Source of the DNA: Streptomyces noursei ATCC 11455
Lineage (GTDB): Bacteria > Actinomycetota > Actinomycetes > Streptomycetales > Streptomycetaceae
Length of the DNA: 64,000 bases
Direction: 5' to 3'
Assembly (NCBI RefSeq): GCF_001704275.1
Contig: NZ_CP011533.1
Location: 9,548,001-9,612,000 of the forward strand
Under the pieces are notes generated by a model. It had not been told where the DNA came from and searched no databases. It saw only the letters and a program-made list of their open reading frames with translations. This document shows positions 33,615 to 43,432 of this stretch, in pieces; the stretch's first letter is position 1, and every line of letters starts with the position of its first letter. The position numbers and the translations under genes were made by a program.

Positions 33615-34496
33615 TTATGTCACTGCCTGCAACTCCTCGTACTCGGCGTGGACTTCTGCGGGGGTCTTGTAGCCGAGTCCGGAGTGGAGGCGTTTTCGAT
33701 TGTAGAACATCTCGATGTAGCGAACGATCGCTCGGTGGGCATGTGCGAGTGTTGGGAACGTAGTTCGGTGCACGAGTTCGTTTTTGAGGGCGCCGAAGAA
33801 GGATTCAGCCATCGCATTGTCCCAACAGACACCGGTGCGGCCGACCGAAGCTCGCAGGCCCAACGAGCCGAGCTTACGACGAAGTTCCCGAGACGTGTAT
33901 TGACTGCCGCGATCGGAATGAAATATGCAGCCTTCGGCGAGGTCGATGTTCCGGGCCGCCATATCGAGTGCATCCGATATGAGAGAGGTCTTCATGTGGT
34001 CGGCCATCGCCCAGCCGACCACAGCTTTGGTGTGGCAGTCGATGACGGTTGCGAGATAAAGGAACCCGGCCCAGGTGTGAACGTAGGTGATATCGCTGAC
34101 CAGTTTGCGCCCGGGAGCGTCAGCGGTGAAGTCACGGGCCAGAAGGTCTGGCGTGGCCGGCGCCGCATCATCGGCGATCGTGGTCGCCCGCCAGGGCCGC
34201 GGCTGGCACGGCACCAGACCGAGCTCGCGCATCAGCGCGCGGACCAGTTCTGCTCCGGCCTGCACGTTCATTCGCTGGAGCGCGGCGTGGACACGCCGGT
34301 AGCCGTAGGTCTCCTGCGAGTCAGAGAAGACCTGGAGGATGACGGTCTTCAGTTCTGCACGGCGCTTCGCCGTGGCCGACAATGGCCTCGATCTCCAATG
34401 GTAAAAGCCCGACGTGGACACTCCCGCCCAGGCGCACATCTGCTGCACGGGAAAGTTGTCAGACTCGCCGTCGATGAACTCGTACTTCTCCGTCAC
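33615..34496 (-). CDS. IS3-family transposase orfB (293 aa)
   Basis: Integrase-fold catalytic protein with an N-terminal HTH_21-like region (AWAGVSTSGFYHWRSRPLS, YGYRRVHAALQR) and a DDE triad in LVSDITYVHTW, CIFHSDRGSQYTS and WDNAMAESFFGALKNEL. It overlaps orfA by four bases (ATGA), the usual frameshift arrangement. Intact. Confidence 0.93.
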   Translation of the reverse strand: MTEKYEFIDGESDNFPVQQMCAWAGVSTSGFYHWRSRPLSATAKRRAELKTVILQVFSDSQETYGYRRVHAALQRMNVQAGAELVRALMRELGLVPCQPRPWRATTIADDAAPATPDLLARDFTADAPGRKLVSDITYVHTWAGFLYLATVIDCHTKAVVGWAMADHMKTSLISDALDMAARNIDLAEGCIFHSDRGSQYTSRELRRKLGSLGLRASVGRTGVCWDNAMAESFFGALKNELVHRTTFPTLAHAHRAIVRYIEMFYNRKRLHSGLGYKTPAEVHAEYEELQAVT

Positions 34497-34783
34497 CGGT
34501 ATTCCTGGGCGAAGAAGGCCGCAGCTTTTCCCAGGAACTCGGTCTTCATACGGAGTTCCCGGTTCTCACGTTCCAATTCGCGAAGGCGGGCACGTTCGCT
34601 GATGTTCAACGGGGGCTCCTCACCGGCGTGCTCTTGCCGGTACCGGCTGACCCAGGTGCCCAGCGTTCCCTCGTTCACCTGTATCTCTCGGGCGACCTCA
34701 GCGATCGGGCGGGACTCCACAACCACCATCTTGACCGCCTCGTCCCGAAATTCGGGACTGAACTTCCTACGCTTCTGTGCCAC
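34493..34783 (-). CDS. IS3-family transposase orfA (96 aa)
   Basis: DNA-binding subunit: helix-turn-helix (FSPEFRDEAVKMVV, IQVNEGTLGTWVSRY) followed by a leucine-zipper-like coiled coil (RLRELERENRELRMKTEFL). It is translated first, and a fraction is fused to orfB by frameshifting. Confidence 0.92.
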   Translation of the reverse strand: MAQKRRKFSPEFRDEAVKMVVVESRPIAEVAREIQVNEGTLGTWVSRYRQEHAGEEPPLNISERARLRELERENRELRMKTEFLGKAAAFFAQEYR

Positions 34784-34982
34784 GTGCTCTCTCCGTCGTT
34801 CTGGACTTCGATCCTATGGGGACCGCTGTCCGAGAACTTCGGGGCTCCTCAGTGCTTCGACGGAAGTACGTGCCTCGATCTTGTATGAGGGGCCGCCAGC
34901 TCGCTGACAGGGCTGATGTATTCTCAGGTTTCGAGGTCGAGTAGTTGGAGTGTCAGGTCTTGACCTGCCGGTGCCCGTGGGT

Positions 34983-36738
34983 AGGGCTTGCCGATCAATA
35001 ACTCGCCGTCTTGATCTCTGATGGGCAGGTGATGCCTGCCGCCGCTGCGAAAGCCTGGAGGTCTTCGAGGGCGGCGAGACGGGTGTCGGCGGGATGAACG
35101 GTGTATCCGGCGGTGTCGAGGAGCTGGCGGATGTCGCGGATGCGCCGGTTGATGGTTTCGGGTGTGACGGTGAAGAGGCGGGCGACGGTGACCTGCGGGA
35201 GCCCGTGCCGGTAGTGGAGGAGGGCGGCCAGTAGGCGGTCGGCGAGGGTGAGGATGGGACGACGGCCTGTCAGGGGGCCACCCTTGATGCGGGGTCGGTG
35301 GCCACGCCGCTTGTCCAGGTGCGTTTCCCGCTGCTCCTCATGGAGGGCGGTGAGTGTGGAGATCAGCGCATCCCACTCGGCGGGCGGCAGTCCGGTCAGG
35401 GCCGGGTGGCACAGCCAGGCAAGGTCGGGACTGGGCTGATCGAACGGGTCCGGGACATCACTGACCTGGGCATACGGCTCGGGTCGGAGACTGTAGTTCC
35501 AGTCGCCGTGCCAGGCATGACGGTCCAGCGGCAAGGCTGCCATCTGCCGGTCGCCGATGCGGACACCGGTTTCATAGGTGGCGGTGTCGAGTTCGGAGCG
35601 GATGGTCAGGCCGGTGCGGGTGGTGGTCGCCGCGATGCTGTTCACGATGACTTCGTGGCTGGTCAGGGGCTTGCCTCGCCAGTTCATGGTGATGTGGGAG
35701 AACAGCCGGTGTTCCACTTTGTTCCATTTTGATGTGCCTGGAGGATAGTGACACACGGCGATCTCCAGGCCCGTCTCCAGGGCCAGCGCGGCGAGTTCGG
35801 CCTTCCAGGCACGGGTGCGATAGCCGTTGGAGCCGCCCGCGTCCGCAGTGATCAGCAGGCGGCCTGAGCGCGGGTACGCGGCGCGGCCCACCGCGTGCCA
35901 CCAGCGGCGCAACGTCTGGACGGCGAAGGCGGCGGTGTCGTGGTCGGTGCCGACGCTGACCCAGCCAGCATCCGCGGCCAGGTCGTAGATCCCGTATGGG
36001 ATCGCCTTGCCCAGGTCGGCGTCGGGAAAGTCATGGGTACGGACCCGGACCGGATCGCCTTCACGACACCACTGGCGGCCGGCGTTCTTGTAGTTGCCCA
36101 CCAACTCTTTCTTCTTCGTGTCCACGCTGACCACCGGATCTCCGGCTGCCTGGAACTGTTTGGCCTGCTCGTTGATGTAGCGGAACTGTGCGTCCCGGTC
36201 CGGGTGCTGGGCGCCCTCGATGGTCTTGGCGTTGCCCTGGAGGCTGAAGCCCTCCTCCCGCAGCAGCACGGCAACCGTGTCCGCCGAGACCCGATGGCCC
36301 TGCCGCGTCAGCTCGGCCGCCAGGTGCCGGGTCGACTTCACCGTCCAGCGCAGCGGCGACATCGGATCCCCACGCATGTCCGGCTCGACCAGGGCCAGCA
36401 GCGCGGGCCGCAGCCCCTGATCGAGATCGACCGCGCGCTTGCGCCCGCCGCCCTCCCGACGGACACGTCCCAACGGTGCCTGGCCGGACTCAAGTTCTCT
36501 CACGCCGCGCGAAACGGTGCCCTCCCGGACCCCGGCCGCGCGGGCGACGAGCTTGATCCCGCCGTGTCCCAGTGACCGTGCTTCTGCTCCTATAGCCAGC
36601 CGCCGTTGACGCTCGTCGAGATGCGGGAACAGCGTCTCGAACTTCGCGGTCAGTGCGGCTTCGATCCCCTCCGGTCTCCCCATACCACAACAACGAGCCT
36701 CGAAGCCGGAAGCGACGGCTTGTTTCCCGGCAAGCCCT
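34983..36738 (-). mobile_element. ISAzo13-like element, copy 1
   Basis: Short inverted ends AGGGCTTGCCG (34983-34993) and CGGCAAGCCCT (36728-36738). The second copy at 59494-61249 has the same ends and an identical-looking interior. Target duplications are not evident. Confidence 0.75.
34995..36683 (-). CDS. ISAzo13-family transposase (562 aa), copy 1
   Basis: It shows an N-terminal HTH (IKLVARAAGVREGTVSRGVREL) and a DDE domain with PVVSVDTKKKELVGNYKNAG, LITADAGGSNGYRTRAWK and YPPGTSKWNKVEHRLFSHI. A C-terminal HTH tail (VARLFTVTPETINRRIRDIR) follows. This matches the Rhodopirellula-type/ISAzo13 DDE family. The frame is intact and the protein is the same as at 59506. Confidence 0.88.
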   Translation of the reverse strand: MGRPEGIEAALTAKFETLFPHLDERQRRLAIGAEARSLGHGGIKLVARAAGVREGTVSRGVRELESGQAPLGRVRREGGGRKRAVDLDQGLRPALLALVEPDMRGDPMSPLRWTVKSTRHLAAELTRQGHRVSADTVAVLLREEGFSLQGNAKTIEGAQHPDRDAQFRYINEQAKQFQAAGDPVVSVDTKKKELVGNYKNAGRQWCREGDPVRVRTHDFPDADLGKAIPYGIYDLAADAGWVSVGTDHDTAAFAVQTLRRWWHAVGRAAYPRSGRLLITADAGGSNGYRTRAWKAELAALALETGLEIAVCHYPPGTSKWNKVEHRLFSHITMNWRGKPLTSHEVIVNSIAATTTRTGLTIRSELDTATYETGVRIGDRQMAALPLDRHAWHGDWNYSLRPEPYAQVSDVPDPFDQPSPDLAWLCHPALTGLPPAEWDALISTLTALHEEQRETHLDKRRGHRPRIKGGPLTGRRPILTLADRLLAALLHYRHGLPQVTVARLFTVTPETINRRIRDIRQLLDTAGYTVHPADTRLAALEDLQAFAAAAGITCPSEIKTASY

Positions 36739-36740
36739 TA

Positions 36741-37300
36741 GTTCGGTGAGCTGGGCGGGGTTGGCCTGTCCAGGAGTGAGGCTGGTGACCGCAGGGGCGA
36801 GGTGAGGGTGGTCTTGCCGGTCGTGCGGTGGGTGCGGCGGCGCTTGAGCTTGATGGCCTGGACCGCGTGTGGAAAGGGCAGGGTCGGCCGGACCGTGTAG
36901 ACCTTCAGGCGGCGGATCTTGTCTCTTCCGTGCGCCCGTTTGTGGGTGCGGTGCTGAAGTGGGGCCTCCTGTCAGGGCAGGTGCCGCAGCTGGCGGCGGG
37001 AGTGCCTCGGGTTGTCCTTGAAGGCTGGGATGGAGTGGGCGCCCCGGGCGGTGATCTGCTCGGCGTGGCTGGTCTGGGTGCGCATTGCGTCGGCGGTGAC
37101 GACGTGGCCGTCGAGAGGGAGAGGACAGAACGCGACAACACGAATGCAGACATGGCAGACTGACGGCACATCGAAGCATCTCCGTTGTTTGCAGGCGAGT
37201 TGGTACAGTAGCTCACCCATATCAACGGAGCTTCGGCATTTCCGGTCACACTGCAGTTGACCAGCACATTCACGAGATCACAGCGACCTTGCAAGAGCCG
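36741..37300 (-). pseudogene. ISAs1-family remnant with internal deletion
   Basis: The fragment keeps the transposase start (MCRQSAMS near 37170), a middle piece (VVTADAMRTQTSHAEQI) and a C-terminal piece in another frame (QAIKLKRRRTHRTTGKTT). It ends with CGACCTTGCAAGAGCCGTG, a decayed terminal repeat. Most of the catalytic domain is gone. Confidence 0.7.
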
Positions 37301-37425
37301 TGCGCGTGCAGCACCACGCTTTTAAGAGCGTGTGACAATTCCTGTCGTGTGTCAACCCTTGTCAGCGGGTCGTCACGCTGCCTGTGCTTCCCCTCGTAGT
37401 GTGGAGATGTCCGCTATGAGGAAGT

Positions 37426-37713
37426 TTGATGTCAGAGATATGCAAGAGGTACGACGCGGAGTTCCGGGCCGGGGCCGTTCGGATTGTCCGTGAGACGGGG
37501 AAGCCCGTGGCACAGGTCGCGAGGGATCTGGGGATCAACGAGGGCACGCTGGCGACCTGGATCTCCCGGGAGAAGGAGGCCGCCCGGGCTGGCTTGGATT
37601 CTGATGAGCGGGCCGAGCTCGCGCGGCTGCGCCGGGAGATTCACGAGCTGCGGATGGAACGTGATGTCCTCAAGCGATCGGTGGTCCTGTGGGTGAAGGA
37701 GGCGACGAAGTGA
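37426..37713 (+). CDS. IS3-family transposase orfA (95 aa), third IS3 type
   Basis: Helix-turn-helix (YDAEFRAGAVRIVRETG, DLGINEGTLATWISREK) plus a coiled coil (ELARLRREIHELRMERDVLKRS). It overlaps the orfB start by four bases (GTGA). Intact, but its partner is broken, so the element is probably immobile on its own. Confidence 0.85.
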   Translation: MMSEICKRYDAEFRAGAVRIVRETGKPVAQVARDLGINEGTLATWISREKEAARAGLDSDERAELARLRREIHELRMERDVLKRSVVLWVKEATK

Positions 37714-38599
37714 GGGTTGCGGACTTCATCGCCGACCAGAGGGCCAGCCACCGGGTGCCGCACGCCGTCTCCTGCCGGGCCCTTGAGGTTTCGCAGTCCT
37801 GGTTCTACAAGTGGCTGGGACGCACACCATCCGCATGCGATGAGCGTCGCGCCGACTCGCCCTGGCGATCCGTGAGGTCTTTCGATGCCTCCGGCGGCAC
37901 TTACGGCTCCCCGCGAGTCCACGTTGAGCTGCGCGAGCGTGGCTGGCGGGTGTCGAAGAACACGGTCGCGACGTTGATGGCCGAGCTCGGCCTGGCCGCG
38001 TCCCAAAGCGCCGGCGGTCGCTGACCCGGCAGGGCAAACGACCGGTCGCGCCGGACTTGGTCCAGCGGAAGTTCACCGCGCCGGCACCGGATGTCGCCTG
38101 GTGCGGCGACATGACCGAGATCGTCACCGACGAGGGCAAGCTCTACCTGGCCACCGTCATCGACCTGCACTCCCGCCGCCTGCTCGGCTACGCGACGGAC
38201 GCCCACCACGACACCGAACTCGTGGTCGCCGCCTTGAACATGGCCGCCGCGACCCGCGGCGGCCATGTGGCCGGTGTCGTGTTCCACACCGACCGCGGCA
38301 GCGAATACACGTCAAAGATCTTCGGGGACGCCTGTGGTCGCCTGGGCGTGGTGCAGTCCATGGGGCGCGTCGGATCCGCCCTGGACAACGCGGTCGCCGA
38401 GGCAACGAACTCGACGCTGAAGGTCGAGTACATCCACCGGCACCCTTTCCGCATCCGGGCCGAGGCCCGCATCAAGATCGCGACCTGGATCACCGACTGG
38501 TACAACCCGCACCGCAGGCACTCTGCCTGCGACTGTCTGTCACCCATCGACTACGAAAACCGACACCACGCCAGGGAACAGCAGCCCCAAGCCGCTTAA
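37710..38599 (+). pseudogene. IS3-family transposase orfB, frameshifted
   Basis: The frame starting GTG 37710 (VADFIADQRASHRVPHAVSC) breaks near 38010 and resumes in another frame with VAPDLVQRKFTAPAPDVAWCGDMTE, HTDRGSEYTSKIF and SALDNAVAEATNSTLKVEY. A second, locally compensated shift near 37855-37880 alters RRADSPWRSVRSF. All three catalytic motifs are still readable. Confidence 0.85.
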
Positions 38600-38713
38600 C
38601 AAAACCCTCCACACACAGAGGGGATGGACATCCGCACCATCTCCCCTACGGCCGCACGACAAGGAAACGACCGCGGGAACGATCATCTCGCCAACACATC
38701 GCCCACCGCAGCA

Positions 38714-38730
38714 AATTGCGCAGCAGAGTC
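38714..38730. mobile_element. IS1182 end remnant
   Basis: AATTGCGCAGCAGAGTC is identical to the right terminal repeat of the IS1182 at 57101-59069. Nothing else of the element is here. Confidence 0.6.
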
Positions 38731-38765
38731 GCCCTGGGGCAGGAGCGTCTGTCGGACGGCGCGCT

Positions 38766-39311
38766 TCAGGGGATAAGGCCACCGATAATGTCGACAACCA
38801 CCATCAGTGCCGACTGGCCTCCCGTACCGAACCCGGCTGCCAGGGCATAGCCGACGGCCGCGTCCTGAGGCAGCGCCTTCGCGTCGTGCCGCCATACGGC
38901 CACCACCGTGCCGTCGCCGCGCGAAGCGAATGTTCCGATGCGGCGCTCATCCTTCAGCAGCTTGCTCTCGGCGGAGGAGCGTGGCACCAGCCGGTAGTCA
39001 GCGCCCTCGTACGTCACGTCCACGCGATAGGAGCGGCGCGAGAGCCGTCCCTTGGCGGGAGAGATATGCACGCTGGCGCCGTCGAGGCTCATGGTGAGCC
39101 AGGCCACCTCCCGTGTACCGATGGGGATGCGTTCGTCCACCTCCGCCCCCGGAAGGCGACGCAGCTCGACCCGGGGGAGCCGGCGGCCCTGGACCGTCAG
39201 CACCCCGCCGCGGGTGTCCAGGCCGATGTCGATCCGGCCGAAGAAGGGATCCTCGGCGGGGCCGCCGGGGCCGGGGCCAGAGAACGGGACGGGCTCGGGT
39301 TGATACTCCAT
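38766..39311 (-). CDS. Hypothetical protein, second gene after a LuxR-type regulator
   Basis: 181 residues with a Pro/Gly-rich start, a beta-rich centre (EVAWLTMSLDGASVHISPAK, YRVDVTYEGADYRLVPRSS) and a hydrophobic C-terminal segment (VGYALAAGFGTGGQSALMVVVDI) that may sit in the membrane. I do not recognise a family. It starts 14 bp after the LuxR stop, so they form an operon. GC content is typical of Streptomyces, suggesting native backbone. Confidence 0.65.
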   Translation of the reverse strand: MEYQPEPVPFSGPGPGGPAEDPFFGRIDIGLDTRGGVLTVQGRRLPRVELRRLPGAEVDERIPIGTREVAWLTMSLDGASVHISPAKGRLSRRSYRVDVTYEGADYRLVPRSSAESKLLKDERRIGTFASRGDGTVVAVWRHDAKALPQDAAVGYALAAGFGTGGQSALMVVVDIIGGLIP

Positions 39312-39325
39312 ATGTGAATCCTTTA

Positions 39326-39637
39326 CTACCTGGCGTCTTGGTCGGGGCGGAGGAAGCCTTGTTGCTGGGCCTCGTTGATGGCGCCGAGCCGTCGCCGGAC
39401 GCCCAGTTTGCGGTAGATGCTTTTGATCTGGGTGCTGATGGTGTTGGCGGAGACGTGCCGTCTGGTAGCGATCTCGTGCAGGGTGAGATCACTCGGTAGC
39501 AGCTGAAGCACTTCGAGTTCGGCACGGGTGAGGCGAGCGCCGTTCGCCTGCGTGCGGGTGCTGGCTTGCCCTTGGTGGGTGGTGAGGGACTGGCGTGTGA
39601 GTGGGATCGTGGTGCGGGAAGGTATGGAGTCGGTCAT
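39326..39637 (-). CDS. Small LuxR-type HTH regulator (103 aa)
   Basis: After a 30-residue polar leader comes a GerE/LuxR helix-turn-helix (LTRAELEVLQLLPSDLTLHEIA, VSANTISTQIKSIYRKLGVRRR). No receiver or ATPase domain is present, so it is a stand-alone DNA-binding unit of the kind seen in Streptomyces, or a C-terminal remnant with a new start. It probably controls its own operon with the downstream gene at 38766. Confidence 0.75.
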   Translation of the reverse strand: MTDSIPSRTTIPLTRQSLTTHQGQASTRTQANGARLTRAELEVLQLLPSDLTLHEIATRRHVSANTISTQIKSIYRKLGVRRRLGAINEAQQQGFLRPDQDAR

Positions 39638-40080
39638 GACGTCTCCCTCGGGGTAATGGACGCAAGGACTGTGGGAGGGGCCGAGGGCGGCCGGGGTGTC
39701 TGCTGCGGCGAGACGGGCGTGGTGGCGGTTCCGGGGGAAGGGAGGGCGCCTGTCGGCGTCGAGGTGATGCCGCCGAGTGCCAGACCGGAGGTCGTGCTAG
39801 CGCTGATCACGTGGTGAGTGCGCTGGGCAGTACTTGGGTTGCTGCGAATTCGGTGGGAGTGAGGTCGGTGTTGCTTTCCCGGGCCCGGAAGATGCTTTGC
39901 CTGTCTACGGGATATCAGACCGCTAGCGAGAATTTGGAGCGCTGGGGTGGGGGCGCAGAGACGGCGAAGGGCGGCGTCTCTGCAGTTAAGATGAAGCCTG
40001 CTAAGACAAGAAGGCTACCGACGACCGGGCGGGGATGCTTACCAGGATCACATTAGAGCATTTTTGATGATGGAATAGTG
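39638..40080. other. Upstream region of the LuxR gene; otherwise no gene
   Basis: Presumed promoter region for the reverse-strand LuxR gene. Bases 40049-40080 are the detached last codons of the small gene at 40976-41287, cut off by the IS5 insertion. Other open frames lack starts or motifs. Confidence 0.4.
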
Positions 40081-40977
40081 AACCTCTTTCATCCCGTCTC
40101 TGGAAGGGTGAAGGAGCAGGTCAGAGGGGGTGGGGGTGACGAGGCAGGGCCCCTGGTCGTTGCCGTGGTGACTTCGCTCATCACACCGGCGTCCGAGGGG
40201 CCCTGTTGGTTCCGTATTTTTCCATGCTCGACGTCCCGCATGAGCTCGTCGAGCATGTCTCCTGGCTGATCTACGCCCGCAGGTGTGAGATCAACTCGCC
40301 GTGGCGGAGGTTGGGTTGCTTCAAGCAAGCCCTGCTGGTGTTGGCGCATCTGCGGAAGAATGAGACGTTCGCGCAGGTCGGAGCAGGGTTTGGTGTGTCG
40401 GAGGCGACGGCCTGGCGGTACGTCGGAGACTCTTGACCTCCTCGCCTCCTGGGCACCGGGCCTGCGTGAAGCCCTTGTCGGCTTGGGTGAAGGGGACTTC
40501 GTCATCGTTGACGGCACCTTGATCCCGACCGATCGGATCGCCGCGGACGAGCCGTACTACTCGCAGAAGCGCAGACGGCACGGGATGAACGTGCAGGTCA
40601 TCGCCTCACCGGATGGCACACCCCTGTGGTTCTCACGCGCCACACTAGGCCGCACCCACGACCTCACCGCAGCCCGGGCCCACGGCATTGTCCAGGCCTG
40701 TCTGACCCGGCAGATCCTCGTCCTGGCCGACCGCGCCTACCAAGGCGCCGGCGCAACCGTCCGCACCCCTTACAAGAACCACCACGAACAACCCGAGCAC
40801 TACCAACAGTTCAACCGCGGCCACGCCAGACTGCGAGCACCCGGCGAACGCGCCTTCGCCCAACTCAAGTCCTGGCGAGTACTACGGCACGCCAGATGCT
40901 CCACACGCCGCATCAGCACCATCGTCCAAGCCATCCACACCCTCCTGACCTGCAACTATTCAGGATGAAAGAGGTTC
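40081..40977 (+). mobile_element. IS5-family element type 2, copy 3 (897 bp, TSD AGT)
   Basis: Ends GAACCTCTTTCATCCCG and GGATGAAAGAGGTTC. AGT at 40078-40080 is repeated at 40978-40980. Confidence 0.95.
40206..40968 (+). pseudogene. IS5-family transposase type 2, frameshifted
   Basis: The frame breaks near 40425 (TACGTCGGAGACTC against TACGTGGACGAGACC in copy 2), ending the first part at WRYVGDS. The rest continues in another frame with LASWAPGLREAL, VIVDGTLIPTDR and VLADRAYQGAG. It cannot make an active transposase without frameshifting. Confidence 0.88.
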
Positions 40978-41287
40978 AGTGAACTTTATCGCGGAATATT
41001 ATGGCGCCGCGTCTGTGGTATGTGGCGTGCGCCTCGACGGCCTGTTTCAGTGCAGTTTCTTGCGCAGTGCGTTCTTCTTCTGCCTCGACAACGAAGATGT
41101 GAATACCGCGGGTCCCGTCGGGCAGGCTGGTGGGAATGGTCACGTTCCAGTGCCTCATTGTTCCCTTTCCTTGTCGGCTGTGTTCAGGATTGGCGTTCGC
41201 GGCGTCACGAGCCAGACGGTACCGTCGCGCTGCCGCCTGTAGCTCCTGGGCGCGGTAATGGTGCTGGAGTTCGTGATAAGTCCACAT
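40976..41287 (-). CDS. Small protein (103 aa), 3' end altered by an IS5
   Basis: ATG 41287 has an AAGGGG site. The product starts WTYHELQHHYRAQELQAAAR, an amphipathic helix, and continues MRHWNVTIPTSLPDGTRGIH, IFVVEAEEERTAQETALKQ to RDKVH. An internal ATG (41158) with a good ribosome site could give a 60-residue form. The present TGA is created by the IS5 end. Without the IS the frame reads on for nine codons to 40049. It is divergent from the MocR gene, with an IS3 now 19 bp upstream of its start. Confidence 0.5.
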   Translation of the reverse strand: MWTYHELQHHYRAQELQAAARRYRLARDAANANPEHSRQGKGTMRHWNVTIPTSLPDGTRGIHIFVVEAEEERTAQETALKQAVEAHATYHRRGAIIFRDKVH

Positions 41288-41374
41288 TGAGGCCCCTTCT
41301 TTCCTGTGAGGAGCCCCGAAGTTCTCGGACAGCGGTCCCCATAGGATCGAAGTCCAGAGCGACGGAGAGAGCAC

Positions 41375-41665
41375 GTGGCACAGAAGCGTAGGAAGTTCAG
41401 TCCCGAATTTCGGGACGAGGCGGTCAAGATGGTGGTTGTGGAGTCCCGCCCGATCGCTGAGGTCGCCCGAGAGATACAGGTGAACGAGGGAACGCTGGGC
41501 ACCTGGGTCAGCCGGTACCGGCAAGAGCACGCCGGTGAGGAGCCCCCGTTGAACATCAGCGAACGTGCCCGCCTTCGCGAATTGGAACGTGAGAACCGGG
41601 AACTCCGTATGAAGACCGAGTTCCTGGGAAAAGCTGCGGCCTTCTTCGCCCAGGAATACCGGTGA
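41375..41665 (+). CDS. IS3-family transposase orfA, copy 2
   Basis: Identical 96-residue protein to that at 34493-34783: helix-turn-helix and coiled coil. Overlaps orfB by four bases. Confidence 0.92.
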   Translation: MAQKRRKFSPEFRDEAVKMVVVESRPIAEVAREIQVNEGTLGTWVSRYRQEHAGEEPPLNISERARLRELERENRELRMKTEFLGKAAAFFAQEYR

Positions 41666-42543
41666 CGGAGAAGTACGAGTTCATCGACGGCGAGTCTGAC
41701 AACTTTCCCGTGCAGCAGATGTGCGCCTGGGCGGGAGTGTCCACGTCGGGCTTTTACCATTGGAGATCGAGGCCATTGTCGGCCACGGCGAAGCGCCGTG
41801 CAGAACTGAAGACCGTCATCCTCCAGGTCTTCTCTGACTCGCAAGAGACCTACGGCTACCGGCGTGTCCACGCCGCGCTCCAGCGAATGAACGTGCAGGC
41901 CGGAGCAGAACTGGTCCGCGCGCTGATGCGCGAGCTCGGTCTGGTGCCGTGCCAGCCGCGGCCCTGGCGGGCGACCACGATCGCCGATGATGCGGCGCCG
42001 GCCACGCCAGACCTTCTGGCCCGTGACTTCACCGCTGACGCTCCCGGGCGCAAACTGGTCAGCGATATCACCTACGTTCACACCTGGGCCGGGTTCCTTT
42101 ATCTCGCAACCGTCATCGACTGCCACACCAAAGCTGTGGTCGGCTGGGCGATGGCCGACCACATGAAGACCTCTCTCATATCGGATGCACTCGATATGGC
42201 GGCCCGGAACATCGACCTCGCCGAAGGCTGCATATTTCATTCCGATCGCGGCAGTCAATACACGTCTCGGGAACTTCGTCGTAAGCTCGGCTCGTTGGGC
42301 CTGCGAGCTTCGGTCGGCCGCACCGGTGTCTGTTGGGACAATGCGATGGCTGAATCCTTCTTCGGCGCCCTCAAAAACGAACTCGTGCACCGAACTACGT
42401 TCCCAACACTCGCACATGCCCACCGGGCGATCGTTCGCTACATCGAGATGTTCTACAATCGAAAACGCCTCCACTCCGGACTCGGCTACAAGACCCCCGC
42501 AGAAGTCCACGCCGAGTACGAGGAGTTGCAGGCAGTGACATAA
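41662..42543 (+). CDS. IS3-family transposase orfB, copy 2
   Basis: Same 293-residue integrase-fold protein as at 33615-34496 with the complete DDE triad. The two copies appear identical at protein level, so transposition between them was recent. Confidence 0.93.
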   Translation: MTEKYEFIDGESDNFPVQQMCAWAGVSTSGFYHWRSRPLSATAKRRAELKTVILQVFSDSQETYGYRRVHAALQRMNVQAGAELVRALMRELGLVPCQPRPWRATTIADDAAPATPDLLARDFTADAPGRKLVSDITYVHTWAGFLYLATVIDCHTKAVVGWAMADHMKTSLISDALDMAARNIDLAEGCIFHSDRGSQYTSRELRRKLGSLGLRASVGRTGVCWDNAMAESFFGALKNELVHRTTFPTLAHAHRAIVRYIEMFYNRKRLHSGLGYKTPAEVHAEYEELQAVT

Positions 42544-43432
42544 GGAAAACCTTCAATACCGCTATCCGAGAAGCGCAGGGCCCCTCACTGAGACGGTCGA
42601 GGATTTCCGCGGCATGCTGTCGGGAAGCCTCCCGGCGGTCTAACGGCCGGGCGAGATCATGCGCGAGTGGGGGCGGATTGGGGGCTCCATCCGTCAATTT
42701 GGTATGACGTTATCCCGCTGAGAGTTGGGCGCCTTGATCCAATCGTGAGAAACTGGACTAATGCGGATGGGTGATGAACAGCTGATCGGGGCATTGGGGG
42801 AGTGGCGCCGACCCGGTGTTCCACTGGCCGAGGCGCTGGCTGCAGCGGTGCAGGAAGCGGTACTCGACGGCCGTCTGCGGACCGGAAGTAGCCTGCCTGC
42901 GGAACGCCGCTTGGCATCCGCTCTCTGCGTCAGTCGCGGCACGGTGACAGCAGTGCTGGCCAGGCTGCGTGACGGTGGGTGGGTGCATACCCGTCACGGC
43001 AGTGCGAGCACGGTTCGGCTGCCGACCGAAGCCGCCGAGCGAATCGCTCCCATCTCGGCAACCGGGGCGACGAACTCCATCGACCTGCGTCTCGCTGTGC
43101 CGGCCGCACCCCAGGCGCACTATTTGGCAGCAACTCTCCGGGCCGCGGAGCGGGCGGCTCCGCTGCTGGCACAGGACGGGGAACCGGGGCCAGGCCTGCC
43201 GGAACTGCGTACCCTGATCGCGGAGAGGTATACCCAGGAGGGCCTGCCGACCAGACCCGGGCAGGTCCTGGTCACCTCCGGAACACGGGCCGCGCTCGCC
43301 CTGCTTAGCGCGCAACTACGGCCCCGAGTCGCGGTTGTTGAGATCCCTACGTTCTTCGACGCACTCAACTTGTTGCGCGGCGTGGGCTCACGGTTGGTCG
43401 GCTGTCGGGTCACTACCGGTGGCTGGGACATG

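Larger units (their letters stand above)
33571..34851 (-). mobile_element. IS3-family element, copy 1 (1281 bp, TSD GTG)
   Basis: Inverted ends of about 30 bp (TGAGGGGCCCTGCGCTTCTC at 33571; TGAGGAGCCCCGAAGTTCTC read inward from 34851). GTG flanks both sides. A second, nearly identical copy lies inverted at 41307-42587. Confidence 0.95.
41307..42587 (+). mobile_element. IS3-family element, copy 2 (1281 bp, TSD CTG)
   Basis: Same element as 33571-34851 but inverted. CTG at 41304-41306 is repeated at 42588-42590. It sits in the intergenic region between two divergent genes. Confidence 0.95.

Noticed and set aside
39811..40056. 81-codon forward frame before the IS5
   Set aside because: No ribosome site, no motif, and overlap with the detached tail of a better supported gene.
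41155..42510. 451-codon reverse frame across the IS3 copy
   Set aside because: It is the antisense of orfA/orfB and runs on into an alternative frame of the small gene at 40976; no domain is visible.
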